Source of the DNA: Paracoccus sp. S3-43
GTDB lineage: Bacteria; Pseudomonadota; Alphaproteobacteria; Rhodobacterales; Rhodobacteraceae
NCBI RefSeq assembly: GCF_029027965.1
Contig: NZ_CP119082.1
Span: forward strand, 1,530,001 to 1,594,000
DNA: 64,000 nt
Direction of reading: 5' to 3'
The position numbers were made by a program, and so were the translations under genes. Positions within the stretch are counted from its first letter, which is position 1. Each line of letters starts with the position of its first letter. Shown here in pieces: positions 34,352 to 44,677 of this stretch. Below the pieces are notes generated by a model. It searched no databases. It was given only the letters and a program-made list of their open reading frames with translations, and had not been told where the DNA came from.

Positions 34352-35625
34352 GCCAGGCTCTCCTGCGGGCGGTCCGGGCTGAGGCGGCCGACAGCGAGCG
34401 CAGACGCCGCCACCATCGCCGCCGCCGTTCCCAGCATCAGCACCAGCCCGCCGATCTGATAGGTCAGGCCCGAAAGCAGCGTGCCGAGGAGGCGCCCGCC
34501 CGCATTGGCCATGTAGTAGAAACCCACATCCATCGTCACCCGTTCGGCCTTGGTAAAGGCGAGGATCAGATAGGAATGCAGGGATGAGTTCACCGCGAAG
34601 ACCGCGCCGAAGACCAGCAGCCCCAGGACCAGCGTTGCCGTCAGCCATGGCTGCGGCCCGGGCGAGATCAGGGCGGCGGCGGTCAACCCGGCCGGAATGG
34701 CGGCCAGCGACCACGCCCAGCCACGCGCCGCGTCGATCAAATCGCCGTCGGATCTTTGCGCCGCACGCAGGAGCCGGGGTGCTGCCGCCTGCACCGCTCC
34801 ATAAAGGACGGTCCAGACCGCCATGAAGCTACCGATCATGAAGAAGGCGGCCCGGTTGCCCTCGACGGTGCCGTCCGACAGCACAGCGTAGAAATAGATC
34901 GGAATGCCGACGACGAACCAAACGTCGCGTGCACCGAACAGAAATACCCGCGCTACCGACAGCCAGTTCACGTTCGCGGACTTCGAAAAGACCTCGGAGA
35001 ACTTCGTTCCTTTGCGTCCCTTGGGCAGTCCTTGCGGCATGGCGATCAGGACGGCTAGCAGAATGACCGCAAGCTCCGCTGCCATCGCAAGGACCGCCGG
35101 GACAAAGCCCAGCGTGGCGAGCAGCACCGCACCCAGCAGGAAGCCCAGCCCCTTCACCGCGTTCTTCGATCCGGTCAGCAGCGCGACCCAGCGGAAGAGC
35201 CCGCCATTTTCCCGTGGCGCCAGCAGCTTCACGGCAGATTTTGAGGACATCTTGGCCAGATCCTTTGCTACGCCGCTCCCGCCCTGCACGATCATGACAT
35301 AGGCGACCGAGAACCCGATGGCCCAGCCGGGATCCAGTTGCGCCAGCGCCACCAGCGCGATGACCTGCAAGCCCAGTCCAGCATAAAGGGTCGAGGTCAG
35401 CCCGAACCGAGCCGCGATCCATCCAGCCGACAGGTTCGTGACCATGCCCGCGATTTCGTAAAGGATGAACAGATAGGCCAGCTGCACCGGGCTGAACCCC
35501 AGCCTGTGGAAATGCAGCAGGACCAGCATCCGCAGGGCGCCGTCGGTCAGCATGAAGGCCCAATATGCGGCAGTGACTGCAATATAGGCTGACAGGCCCT
35601 CCGGGCGCGGTCGGGCAACGGTCAC
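34348..35625 (-). CDS. arsJ: ArsJ, organoarsenical (1-arseno-3-phosphoglycerate) efflux MFS
   Basis: 425 residues with 12 helices. [29 protein letters not shown] (helix 1) and the [43 protein letters not shown] loop are the hallmarks of ArsJ. Known role: exporting 1-arseno-3-phosphoglycerate made by a GAPDH from arsenate, which then falls apart outside to arsenate. The partner GAPDH gene is immediately upstream with an ATGA overlap, so production and export are coupled. Confidence 0.93.
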   Translation of the reverse strand: MTVARPRPEGLSAYIAVTAAYWAFMLTDGALRMLVLLHFHRLGFSPVQLAYLFILYEIAGMVTNLSAGWIAARFGLTSTLYAGLGLQVIALVALAQLDPGWAIGFSVAYVMIVQGGSGVAKDLAKMSSKSAVKLLAPRENGGLFRWVALLTGSKNAVKGLGFLLGAVLLATLGFVPAVLAMAAELAVILLAVLIAMPQGLPKGRKGTKFSEVFSKSANVNWLSVARVFLFGARDVWFVVGIPIYFYAVLSDGTVEGNRAAFFMIGSFMAVWTVLYGAVQAAAPRLLRAAQRSDGDLIDAARGWAWSLAAIPAGLTAAALISPGPQPWLTATLVLGLLVFGAVFAVNSSLHSYLILAFTKAERVTMDVGFYYMANAGGRLLGTLLSGLTYQIGGLVLMLGTAAAMVAASALAVGRLSPDRPQESLA

Positions 35626-36620
35626 AGCGAGGCCCCGACCATCAGCGCCACGTCCACCAGACGGTGCGCGTAGCCCATCTCGTTGTCGTACCAGGCGTAG
35701 ATCTTCACCTGGGTGCCATTCACGACCATGGTCGAGGGCGCGTCAATGATGCCCGATCGTGTGTCGTTGGTGTAATCGGCGGAGACAAGCGGGCGCTCTT
35801 CATAGCCGAGGATGCCCTTGAGCGGACCTCTCGCGGCGGCCTTGAACAGTTCGTTGACCTCCTCCGGCGTCGTCGGTCGCTCCACCTCGAACACGCAATC
35901 GGTGATCGAGGCGTTCAGCAGGGGCACGCGGATGGCATGGCCGTTCAGTCTGCCCTTCAGTTCCGGATAGATCAGCGTGATCGCGGTGGCGCTCCCCGTG
36001 GTGGTCGGGATCAGCGAATTGAGCGCCGAACGCGCTCGTCGCAGATCCTTGGCGGGGCGGTCCACGATGGTCTGCGTATTGGTCACGTCATGGATCGTGG
36101 TGATCGATCCATGCCGGATGCCGATGGCTTCGTGGATCACCTTCACGACCGGGGCGAGGCAGTTGGTCGTGCAGCTTGCCGCCGTGATGATCCGGTGTTC
36201 GGCCGGATCGTAGATGTCGTGATTGACGCCATAGACGATGTTTGCCGCGCCACCGTCCTTGACCGGGGCCGAGACAACCACCTTCTTCACCCCCGCCTCG
36301 AAATACGGAGCCAATTTCGCTTCGGATTTGAAGACGCCGGTGCAGTCGATGACCACATCAACTCCCGCGAGCGGCAACTCGGACAGGTCTTTCCTTCCGA
36401 TGAAAGGCAGCCGCGTGCCGTCGATGGTGACGCTCTCCGCGTCGTGCGAGAACGCCGCATCCCACCGCCCATGCACGGTGTCGAACTCGAATAGATGCGC
36501 ATGCATGGCTGGGTCGCCCACCGCGTCATTGATCCAGGCGATCTCCGCTTCGCGTTCAAGAAGCGGCTTGAGGGCAAGCTTTCCCATGCGGCCGAGGCCG
36601 TTCAGAGCATAGACGGTCAT
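35622..36620 (-). CDS. gap: ArsJ-associated glyceraldehyde-3-phosphate dehydrogenase
   Basis: 332 residues. NAD-binding start [18 protein letters not shown], catalytic ASCTTNC (the first Cys forms the thioester), [28 protein letters not shown] and [15 protein letters not shown]. The first residues lack the standard INGFGRIGR form, which is usual for the arsenic-linked subgroup. It accepts arsenate in place of phosphate to make 1-arseno-3-phosphoglycerate for ArsJ. It overlaps arsJ and the ArsR-ArsC gene by 4 bp on either side. Confidence 0.94.
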   Translation of the reverse strand: MTVYALNGLGRMGKLALKPLLEREAEIAWINDAVGDPAMHAHLFEFDTVHGRWDAAFSHDAESVTIDGTRLPFIGRKDLSELPLAGVDVVIDCTGVFKSEAKLAPYFEAGVKKVVVSAPVKDGGAANIVYGVNHDIYDPAEHRIITAASCTTNCLAPVVKVIHEAIGIRHGSITTIHDVTNTQTIVDRPAKDLRRARSALNSLIPTTTGSATAITLIYPELKGRLNGHAIRVPLLNASITDCVFEVERPTTPEEVNELFKAAARGPLKGILGYEERPLVSADYTNDTRSGIIDAPSTMVVNGTQVKIYAWYDNEMGYAHRLVDVALMVGASL

Positions 36621-37462
36621 GCGGGCGCTCCGGCATCCTTACGGCCGAGGTCGTCCACGGCCTTTTGCAGCGAGATGCGGTCCAGCGAGGCGACGGGCAG
36701 CGCCGAAAATGCCTTGATGCGGTTGTGCAGCGCCCCATAGGTCTGTTGGAACGCGAGGCTCTTTTCTGCGTGAGTACCTTCGGCCTTCACCGGATCGGGC
36801 ATGCCCCAATGCGCGCTGACGGGCTGGCCGCTCCATGCCGGACACTCCTCGTTCGCGGCCTGATTGCAGACCGTAAAGACAAAATCGAACCTCGCTGCGG
36901 CCGGCCCTTGAAACTCACCCACATTCTTCGATCGCAGGACCGAGACATCGTGCCCCTTCTGCTCCAGCACCTCGAGGGCAAACGGGTTCAGCTCCGAGTG
37001 GGGCCGGGTACCGGCGGAATATGCCTCGAACCGATCGCCTGCCTCCTTGCGGAGGATGGCTTCGGCGAAGATCGAGCGGGCGGAGTTTCCGGTGCAGATG
37101 AACAGCACCTTGTACTTGCGGTCGGACATGCCGGTGGTTCCTGATATCGTTGGCAGGGAGACGGGCGCGCAGAGATCGGGTCGACCGCGGCAGCAGTCGA
37201 GGATGAGATAGTCGAAGGTGCGGCGCACCTCGGCCATGGCGATGGAATAGCGGAGCGAGGTTCCCACCCGCTCCTGCGTCACCAGCCCCGCCTGCATCAG
37301 CGCGGAGAGATAGGCCGACAGTGTCGACGCCTTGAGGTCCAGCGCATCGGCGATCTCACCCGCTGGCACCCTGTCCGGATAGCGCCGCATGAGCAGCCGG
37401 AAGAGGGCGAGACGCTGCGGGTGGCCCAAGGTCGACAGGCGGGAGGGAATCATTTCTTCCAT
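36617..37462 (-). CDS. arsC: ArsR-ArsC fusion: repressor joined to arsenate reductase
   Basis: 281 residues. N-terminal winged helix ([48 protein letters not shown]) with possible As(III) thiols Cys90, Cys91 and Cys98 ([12 protein letters not shown]). A short linker leads at about residue 112 to a low-molecular-weight phosphatase-type arsenate reductase: [18 protein letters not shown] (Cys123 in the P-loop), [31 protein letters not shown] and [12 protein letters not shown] (Asp). It is the first gene of the operon, so it likely represses its own promoter and reduces arsenate to arsenite. Start at ATG 37462 or 37453. The fusion is known in alphaproteobacteria. Confidence 0.93.
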   Translation of the reverse strand: MEEMIPSRLSTLGHPQRLALFRLLMRRYPDRVPAGEIADALDLKASTLSAYLSALMQAGLVTQERVGTSLRYSIAMAEVRRTFDYLILDCCRGRPDLCAPVSLPTISGTTGMSDRKYKVLFICTGNSARSIFAEAILRKEAGDRFEAYSAGTRPHSELNPFALEVLEQKGHDVSVLRSKNVGEFQGPAAARFDFVFTVCNQAANEECPAWSGQPVSAHWGMPDPVKAEGTHAEKSLAFQQTYGALHNRIKAFSALPVASLDRISLQKAVDDLGRKDAGAPA

Positions 37463-37527
37463 ATTTCGTGGATATCAGAAATAAAGGACACGACGCAATC
37501 CTCCTTCGGTGCTGTTGAAGGCTTCTC

Positions 37528-37590
37528 ACCCGCGAGCCCGTGCCTGATCCCGCATGACGCTGTGGTCGGCAAGCATCTCGGCGATGGCCG
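37528..37590 (-). pseudogene. 3' end of an Rz1-like lysis gene (fragment)
   Basis: Minus-strand reading gives AIAEMLADHSVMRDQARARG and a stop, closely similar to the end of the Rz1-like gene at 47260-47523 (IIAEMLSDYAVMREQARACS). It is joined directly to a CopA fragment on the plus strand. It marks a recombination junction and has no function. Confidence 0.55.
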
Positions 37591-37700
37591 ACACTCCTGT
37601 TCGGCGGGGTGCCGCGCGAAGTTCCTGGCCGAGCCGGAGCGTCATCTCGATCCGGCGGTGACGGTGGCATCGGCCGAGCCGGCGCCCGAAGGAACGATCT
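37591..37700 (+). pseudogene. copper ATPase YHS-domain fragment
   Basis: Plus-strand reading [25 protein letters not shown] then AEPAPEGTIW matches CopA at 41218-41330 ([27 protein letters not shown]). The start and everything after the YHS domain are missing; sequence beyond 37700 to 37818 holds nothing recognisable. A remnant of another copper ATPase gene. Confidence 0.6.
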
Positions 37701-37818
37701 GGAGATGGGCGGGCAGTTCCTCGGCCTGGACGGCTACATGAACCAGCTGCCGACCTTATCGGCGGTTCCCCCGTGCGGATACGAATGCCAGTTGCCTGCG
37801 CCCGAGGGCGCCTCCCTC

Positions 37819-38259
37819 TCAGCGCGTTGCTGTGATCTTCTCCTGATAGCTCCGCTCGCGTTCCGGCCACGTGCTCTTGATGTAGGCGAGCACGGCCCGG
37901 ACCTCGGCGTCGCTGAGGACATCGGCAAACCCGGGCATGTCGCTCTCGTATCCGCCTCCCACGATGGCGGCGGTGCCTTCCTTGACGATCCGGAACAGCA
38001 TGTCGTCCGGATGATGCCATGTGTGGCCGGTGGCGTCGTGCGGGGGAGCCGGCAGGCGCCCGGAGGGCAGAGGCATTTGCCAGTCCGGCTGCCCTTCGAG
38101 CTCCGCGCCATGACATGCGGCGCACTGGGCCTCGTAAATACTGCGGCCCAGCGCCATCGTCTCGGCATTCTCGGCGTGCGCCCGCAACTCGACAAGGATC
38201 CAGGTGGCGATGAGCGCGGAGGCGGTGAGGCCGATGATGGTTGGTATCCGGAGCATCAT
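37819..38259 (-). CDS. periplasmic c-type cytochrome
   Basis: 146 residues. An N-terminal signal anchor (IPTIIGLTASALIATWILVEL), then one heme site CAACH in SIYEAQCAACHGAELEG, and a distal Met in GGYESDMPGFADVLSDAEVRAVLAYIKSTW, the class I cytochrome c layout. Electron-transfer role; substrate unknown. In copper clusters such cytochromes accompany periplasmic oxidation or detoxification systems. It is divergent from the His/Cys-rich protein gene and overlaps the end of a 34-codon frame. Confidence 0.88.
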   Translation of the reverse strand: MMLRIPTIIGLTASALIATWILVELRAHAENAETMALGRSIYEAQCAACHGAELEGQPDWQMPLPSGRLPAPPHDATGHTWHHPDDMLFRIVKEGTAAIVGGGYESDMPGFADVLSDAEVRAVLAYIKSTWPERERSYQEKITATR

Positions 38260-38360
38260 TTGGCATGCTGGGCGAGCCAGTCCTGCAGGAACACGATCCG
38301 CGCGCGCAGTTCGTCGCCGGTGACTTTGGCAAACTGGAGGCAGAAACGGTCTGAACGCAT
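38256..38360 (-). CDS. small ORF of 34 residues upstream of the cytochrome gene
   Basis: ATG 38360 to TGA at 38256; product MRSDRFCLQFAKVTGDELRA plus a short amphipathic end. It overlaps the cytochrome start by 4 bp, which suggests a translational leader. No clear ribosome site. Family unknown and coding uncertain. Confidence 0.3.
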   Translation of the reverse strand: MRSDRFCLQFAKVTGDELRARIVFLQDWLAQHAK

Positions 38361-38372
38361 GTCGGCAGCACC

Positions 38373-38834
38373 ATGATCAGCGGAACACTTCGCCCTCTCG
38401 GCCGTTCCCACAGGATGCAACGGTGGACTCCCCGGACGAAAGCCGGATTCGTCTGGCAGAAGCTTGCGAGTGCACTGGCGCTTCTCGCAACTGCCATGCT
38501 CATCGCCCATGGAGCGGCGGCCGGAAGTCTGGTGCCCCACAGTCATGCCCACATCTCCGTCCACGCCGAATCTTCGCCGACCGCGACGAACGTGGCGGAC
38601 CCCGTCCCGCATCACGCTCCTTCGATGGCTGTGGGGGAGGAGCCCAGCAATGACAACCATGACACGCTCGCCTGTTGCGGAGATGCGTGCCTGGCAGCGC
38701 TGATCCCCGGCCGAACGCCTGATCTGAAAGAGCCGCGCAGGAACGATCAGAAGTTTGTGATGCCGGTCTCGCTGCTCAGCGGGCTTGCCCCGGATGGGCC
38801 GCGCCGTCCCCCGCGGGACGTCCATCTGATCTGA
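38373..38834 (+). CDS. secreted His/Cys-containing protein of the copper module
   Basis: 153 residues from ATG 38373 (ATG 38415 possible). A hydrophobic signal segment (ASALALLATAMLIAHGAAAG) is followed by a His-rich stretch (VPHSHAHISVHAES), PHHAPSM and CCGDACLAALIP. The layout of signal peptide, His cluster and CC-x-x-x-C resembles the second such protein at 44161 (HHLPGDHG, DCCQTCLIAAVP), so the two are paralogues. Binding of Cu(I)/Cu(II) in the periplasm is inferred; family possibly CopL/DUF2946-like. Confidence 0.6.
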   Translation: MISGTLRPLGRSHRMQRWTPRTKAGFVWQKLASALALLATAMLIAHGAAAGSLVPHSHAHISVHAESSPTATNVADPVPHHAPSMAVGEEPSNDNHDTLACCGDACLAALIPGRTPDLKEPRRNDQKFVMPVSLLSGLAPDGPRRPPRDVHLI

Positions 38835-39011
38835 TCGTTACCCATCGAGAGCGCGTGTCGCGCCTTGCTGCCTGGCGTCGCTCGCGCCGAGGGATGGGAA
38901 GACGGTCTGTGGACGCGAGGAAAGTCGTCTCGTGTCATCGCTGGCTGCGAGTGCCGAGCGCCATGCTCGCTGCTTCTCTTCCCGGCGCCTTTCCGAAGAT
39001 GGAGAATCCAG

Positions 39012-39344
39012 ATGCACCAGATGTCCCCTGAAATGCAGGGCTGCATCGACGAATGCCTGCGCTGCCACAGCACTTGCCTCAGCATGGCCATGAACCATTG
39101 TCTTGAGGCAGGTGGCCGGCATGTCGAGCCGGAGCACTTCCGGCTCATGATCGCCTGCGCCGAAATTTGCCAGACCGCGGCAAATTTCATGCTGATCGGC
39201 ACCAGTCATCACAAGCATCTCTGCCGTGAGTGTGCCGAGATCTGTGAGGAATGCGCCCGGAGCTGCGAGCAGATCGGCGACATGCAGGAATGCGTGGATG
39301 CTTGCCGCCGGTGCGCCGAGAGCTGCCGGAAGATGGCCGCGTGA
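39012..39344 (+). CDS. four-helix-bundle copper storage protein (Csp-like)
   Basis: 110 residues with 15 cysteines arranged along helices, e.g. CIDECLRCHSTC near the start, CRECAEICEECARSC and CVDACRRCAESC near the end, with HHKH in the loop. This Cys-lined four-helix bundle is the layout of Csp copper-storage proteins (DUF326), which load many Cu(I) ions. There is no signal peptide if ATG 39012 is the start, so it would be the cytosolic type. It lies in the copper module upstream of DUF305 and CDF genes. Confidence 0.9.
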   Translation: MHQMSPEMQGCIDECLRCHSTCLSMAMNHCLEAGGRHVEPEHFRLMIACAEICQTAANFMLIGTSHHKHLCRECAEICEECARSCEQIGDMQECVDACRRCAESCRKMAA

Positions 39345-39381
39345 CCGCGACCGAAACCAGTTACATCAAAGGAGAACCCTT

Positions 39382-39879
39382 ATGCGCAAGTTTGAACTCG
39401 CCGCCGTCGTTGCTGCCCTTCTCGCCGCGCCCGCGGCTTTCGCCCAGGAGAGCGCGACAGGCGGGCAGGCAGGCCACATGGCGGGACAGGGAGGTCCCAT
39501 GACCGACCTGTCGATCCTGCCGCAGGGCTGCCAGGACGCGATCCAGCAGTCCGGGATGCCGGGGATGACGCAGGGCATGGACATGTCCGCCATGATGGGC
39601 GGCATGGAGGGCATGGATGAGGCCCAGCAGGCCTCCATGCGGGCCATGATGGAGATGAACGGCCCGATGATGGCCACCCACACCATCAAAGACCCCGATC
39701 TCGCCTTCCACTGCGGGATGATCGCGCATCATGCGGGCGCCATCGCCATGGCAGAGGTCGAACTCCAGTACGGCGATGACGAGCAGTCGAAGGCGATGGC
39801 TCAGAAGATCATCGACGCCCAAGGCCCGGAAATCGAGGAGATGACCGCCTGGGTCGAGGAGAACGCGGGCCAGCAGTAA
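39382..39879 (+). CDS. DUF305 periplasmic protein
   Basis: 165 residues from ATG 39382 (aaaggagaa upstream). Signal peptide FELAAVVAALLAAPAAFAQ; a Met/Gly-rich linker (MPGMTQGMDMSAMMGGMEGM) typical of copper-handling proteins; then DUF305: DPDLAFHCGMIAHHAGAIAM with MIxHHxxAI, and EIEEMTAWVEENAGQQ. Function of DUF305 is not settled; Met and His residues suggest copper or silver binding. The next gene is a cation exporter. Confidence 0.85.
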   Translation: MRKFELAAVVAALLAAPAAFAQESATGGQAGHMAGQGGPMTDLSILPQGCQDAIQQSGMPGMTQGMDMSAMMGGMEGMDEAQQASMRAMMEMNGPMMATHTIKDPDLAFHCGMIAHHAGAIAMAEVELQYGDDEQSKAMAQKIIDAQGPEIEEMTAWVEENAGQQ

Positions 39880-39965
39880 GGACTCGGGCCGCCGGAGCTT
39901 GAAGCTGCGGCGGCCCTCAACGACCGCAACGATGCATGGTGCGCGGTCAGCAGGAGACTGAACCC

Positions 39966-40937
39966 ATGTCGATGTCTCACGGCGGCCATACGGGCCACAT
40001 GCCCGCGAGCGGTGATCGCAAGGCGCTCGTCATCTCGGGCTGGCTCACCGGTCTCTACTTCATCGTGGAACTCGGGATCGGCATCTGGACGGGCTCGGTC
40101 GCCGTCATCTCCGATGCCTTCCACACCTTCTCGGCCGTGGGCGGCGTGCTCATCGCGCTGGTCGCGCTCCGCTTGACCGAGCGGAAATCCAGCCCGGCGC
40201 GCACCTTCGGTTATGTCCGGGCCGAGATCCTCGGCGCCCTTTTCAACGGCCTGTTTCTTGTCGCGATGGCCCTTTTCGTGCTGTGGATGGGTGCGATGCG
40301 TCTCGTGGAGCCGATCGAGCTGGCCACGACGCCGATGCTGTTTGCCGCTGCGGGCGGGATCGCCACCGAGCTTGTCGCGCTCTGGCTGCTCTACGAGCGC
40401 CAGAAGGGCAACCTGAACATGCGGGGGGCCTACTGGCACATCCTGCAGACCTTCGTCGGCAGCTTCCTCATCATCATTTCGGCACTAGTGATCCGGTTTA
40501 CGGGCTTTCTGGCCATCGACCCGCTGCTTGGCATGGCCTTCGGGCTGGTGCTGCTCTGGGCCTCCTGGGGCATTCTGCGCGAGGCATTGCACATCCTGTT
40601 GCAAGGCACGCCGGAAGACCTCGACCTGGAAGCCGCCATCGAGGCCATCCGACAGCTCGAGGGAGTTACGGATGTGCATCACGTCCATGCCTGGAGCCTG
40701 ACATCCGGGCGCAATGTCTTCTCGAGCCACATCTGCGTTCGAAACTGGCAGGACGGCGAGCGGGTGCTGCGGCAGGCGAACAATCTCCTGCGCGAGCGAT
40801 TCAACATCTACTTCTCGACGATCCAGATCGAGGAATACTGTCTCGACGGTGAGGAGGCCGCCGTCGACATCGACATCATGCGGTCACATGCCGAGCCAGG
40901 ACAGGCCAGCGTCGGAAAGGTCCATGGCAATCCCTGA
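39966..40937 (+). CDS. cation diffusion facilitator transporter
   Basis: 323 residues. His-rich start (MSMSHGGHTGHMPASGD), six helices, metal sites in AVISDAFHTFSAVGG (helix 2) and GAYWHILQTFVGSFLIII (helix 5), and a C-terminal ferredoxin-like domain with GVTDVHHVHAWSLTSGRNVFSSHI. The HxxxD form in place of the usual two aspartates in one site occurs in zinc and related CDFs. It probably exports Zn or Co/Ni in addition to the copper pump next to it. It is separated by 102 bp from copA. Confidence 0.9.
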   Translation: MSMSHGGHTGHMPASGDRKALVISGWLTGLYFIVELGIGIWTGSVAVISDAFHTFSAVGGVLIALVALRLTERKSSPARTFGYVRAEILGALFNGLFLVAMALFVLWMGAMRLVEPIELATTPMLFAAAGGIATELVALWLLYERQKGNLNMRGAYWHILQTFVGSFLIIISALVIRFTGFLAIDPLLGMAFGLVLLWASWGILREALHILLQGTPEDLDLEAAIEAIRQLEGVTDVHHVHAWSLTSGRNVFSSHICVRNWQDGERVLRQANNLLRERFNIYFSTIQIEEYCLDGEEAAVDIDIMRSHAEPGQASVGKVHGNP

Positions 40938-41039
40938 CGGGCCGGAACTCCGGTTTCCGATCACCCCCTGACCTTCCAGCGATTGGAAAGTGCAGAACGG
41001 ATAAAACACGAACTCAGGAAGCGCCGAGGAGGCGTGAAC

Positions 41040-43433
<2,394 letters not shown>

Positions 43434-43579
43434 TGACCGGGTGGCATCGCCGGCCGATCCCGCGAGCGCATCGGACAGGCGACATCATGCCGCGGCACGC
43501 AGGCGCATTCTCAACCGTTCGTGGGTCGCGTTCCGAACGGGCCGGTGAGATCATGGAGCCCACGAAGAAAGGTTTGACG

Positions 43580-44065
43580 ATGCGGAACGATCACACCATC
43601 GGCCGGCGCGCCGTTCTCGCGGCGGCTGCCGCACTACCGGTCCTGCTGTCGATGCCGGCCTGGGCGCGGCCCGAGGCCCTGCCGCTCGTGACCGTCACCA
43701 AGGATCCGTCCTGCGGCTGCTGCGGTGGCTGGATCGAGCATATCGAAGCCGCGGGCTTCCCGGTCCGGGTGGTGGACTCGGACGACGTGTTCAGTCTCAA
43801 GGAGCGGCTCGGCGTGCCGGCCGAGCTGAGCTCCTGCCATACGGCCGAGGTGGAGGGCTATGTGGTGGAGGGTCATGTGCCAGCTGCCGCGATCCGCCGC
43901 CTGCTGGCCGAGCGGCCCTCCGGGACGGGACTTGCCGTTCCCGGAATGCCTGCCGGCTCGCCGGGCATGGATTTTTCCGGCGCCGACCCCGGAGCCTATG
44001 AAGTGCTCCTGTTCGGCCCGACCACTCAGACCTTCGGGCGCTACCTCGGCGCGCAGGAAATCTGA
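43580..44065 (+). CDS. DUF411 metal-binding protein (CopG-like), periplasmic
   Basis: 161 residues from ATG 43580 (aaagg upstream); upstream in-frame starts give no signal peptide. Signal VLAAAAALPVLLSMPAWA; then VTVTKDPSCGCCGGWIEHIEAAGF, a thioredoxin-like start with CGCCGGW; DDVFSLKERLGVPAELSSCHTAEVEGYVVEGHVP; and LAVPGMPAGSPGMD. The Cys and Met residues are the copper ligands proposed for DUF411/CopG proteins. It follows copA in the same direction. Confidence 0.9.
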   Translation: MRNDHTIGRRAVLAAAAALPVLLSMPAWARPEALPLVTVTKDPSCGCCGGWIEHIEAAGFPVRVVDSDDVFSLKERLGVPAELSSCHTAEVEGYVVEGHVPAAAIRRLLAERPSGTGLAVPGMPAGSPGMDFSGADPGAYEVLLFGPTTQTFGRYLGAQEI

Positions 44066-44160
44066 GCCAGGCGCCTCCAGATGACCGGCCACCTTGCCAC
44101 CGAACCGACCCGCGTCAGCGGCGCATTGCCCCGGCTCGATACCGAGAAGGCAGGTGGCTC

Positions 44161-44565
44161 ATGAGCGGGCGCTCGAGAGTTGCGTTCGCGAAGAGGTGCG
44201 GCCGATTGCGGCAGTTCGCGGTCGGCCTCCTGTTGCTTGCCATCAGCTCCCTCGTTCTGCAGGGCATGGCGCATGCCAGCCCGACCGGACACGCTCTCCA
44301 CCAGAGCGCTGCTACGGCGAGCCAATGCGCTCAACATCACCTGCCCGGCGATCACGGGGCAGAGACATCTGCAGGCTGCGAGAGTGATGACGGCGGCGAG
44401 ATGCTGGCGGACTGCTGTCAGACCTGTCTGATCGCTGCCGTTCCCGCCCAACCGCCGACGTTCGGGCCGTCCGTGAATGGCGAACCGTTCAGGGTCATGC
44501 ACCGTGCCCCCTGGGAACGATCCCCCGAAGGAATCCTGAGGCCGCCTCGTCTGATCGCTGCGTGA
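44161..44565 (+). CDS. secreted His/Cys-containing protein, paralogue of the one at 38.4 kb
   Basis: 134 residues. Hydrophobic signal (QFAVGLLLLAISSLVLQGMAHA), then a His-containing region (HALHQS, CAQHHLPGDHG), an acidic stretch and MLADCCQTCLIAAVP. The CC-x-x-C-L-I-A-A-V-P block matches CCGDACLAALIP of the other copy. Likely periplasmic copper binding; the family is not certain. The gene begins 95 bp after the DUF411 gene and precedes the DUF305-YVTN fusion. Confidence 0.6.
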   Translation: MSGRSRVAFAKRCGRLRQFAVGLLLLAISSLVLQGMAHASPTGHALHQSAATASQCAQHHLPGDHGAETSAGCESDDGGEMLADCCQTCLIAAVPAQPPTFGPSVNGEPFRVMHRAPWERSPEGILRPPRLIAA

Positions 44566-44677
44566 CGGCCGCTCCGGCGCAATCGCCGGAAAGTGCGCAT
44601 CTCGATCTCAGACGAACTTTCGGAGGCCGCGTCCGCGAATGGGACGCCGGCGCTCCGGTGCCAAAGGATGAAAACCC

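Noticed and set aside
37421-37741. Open frame of 106 codons on the plus strand as a gene
   Set aside because: Only its middle matches CopA; the ends come from the ars promoter region and an antisense Rz1 piece, so it is a chance frame across a junction.
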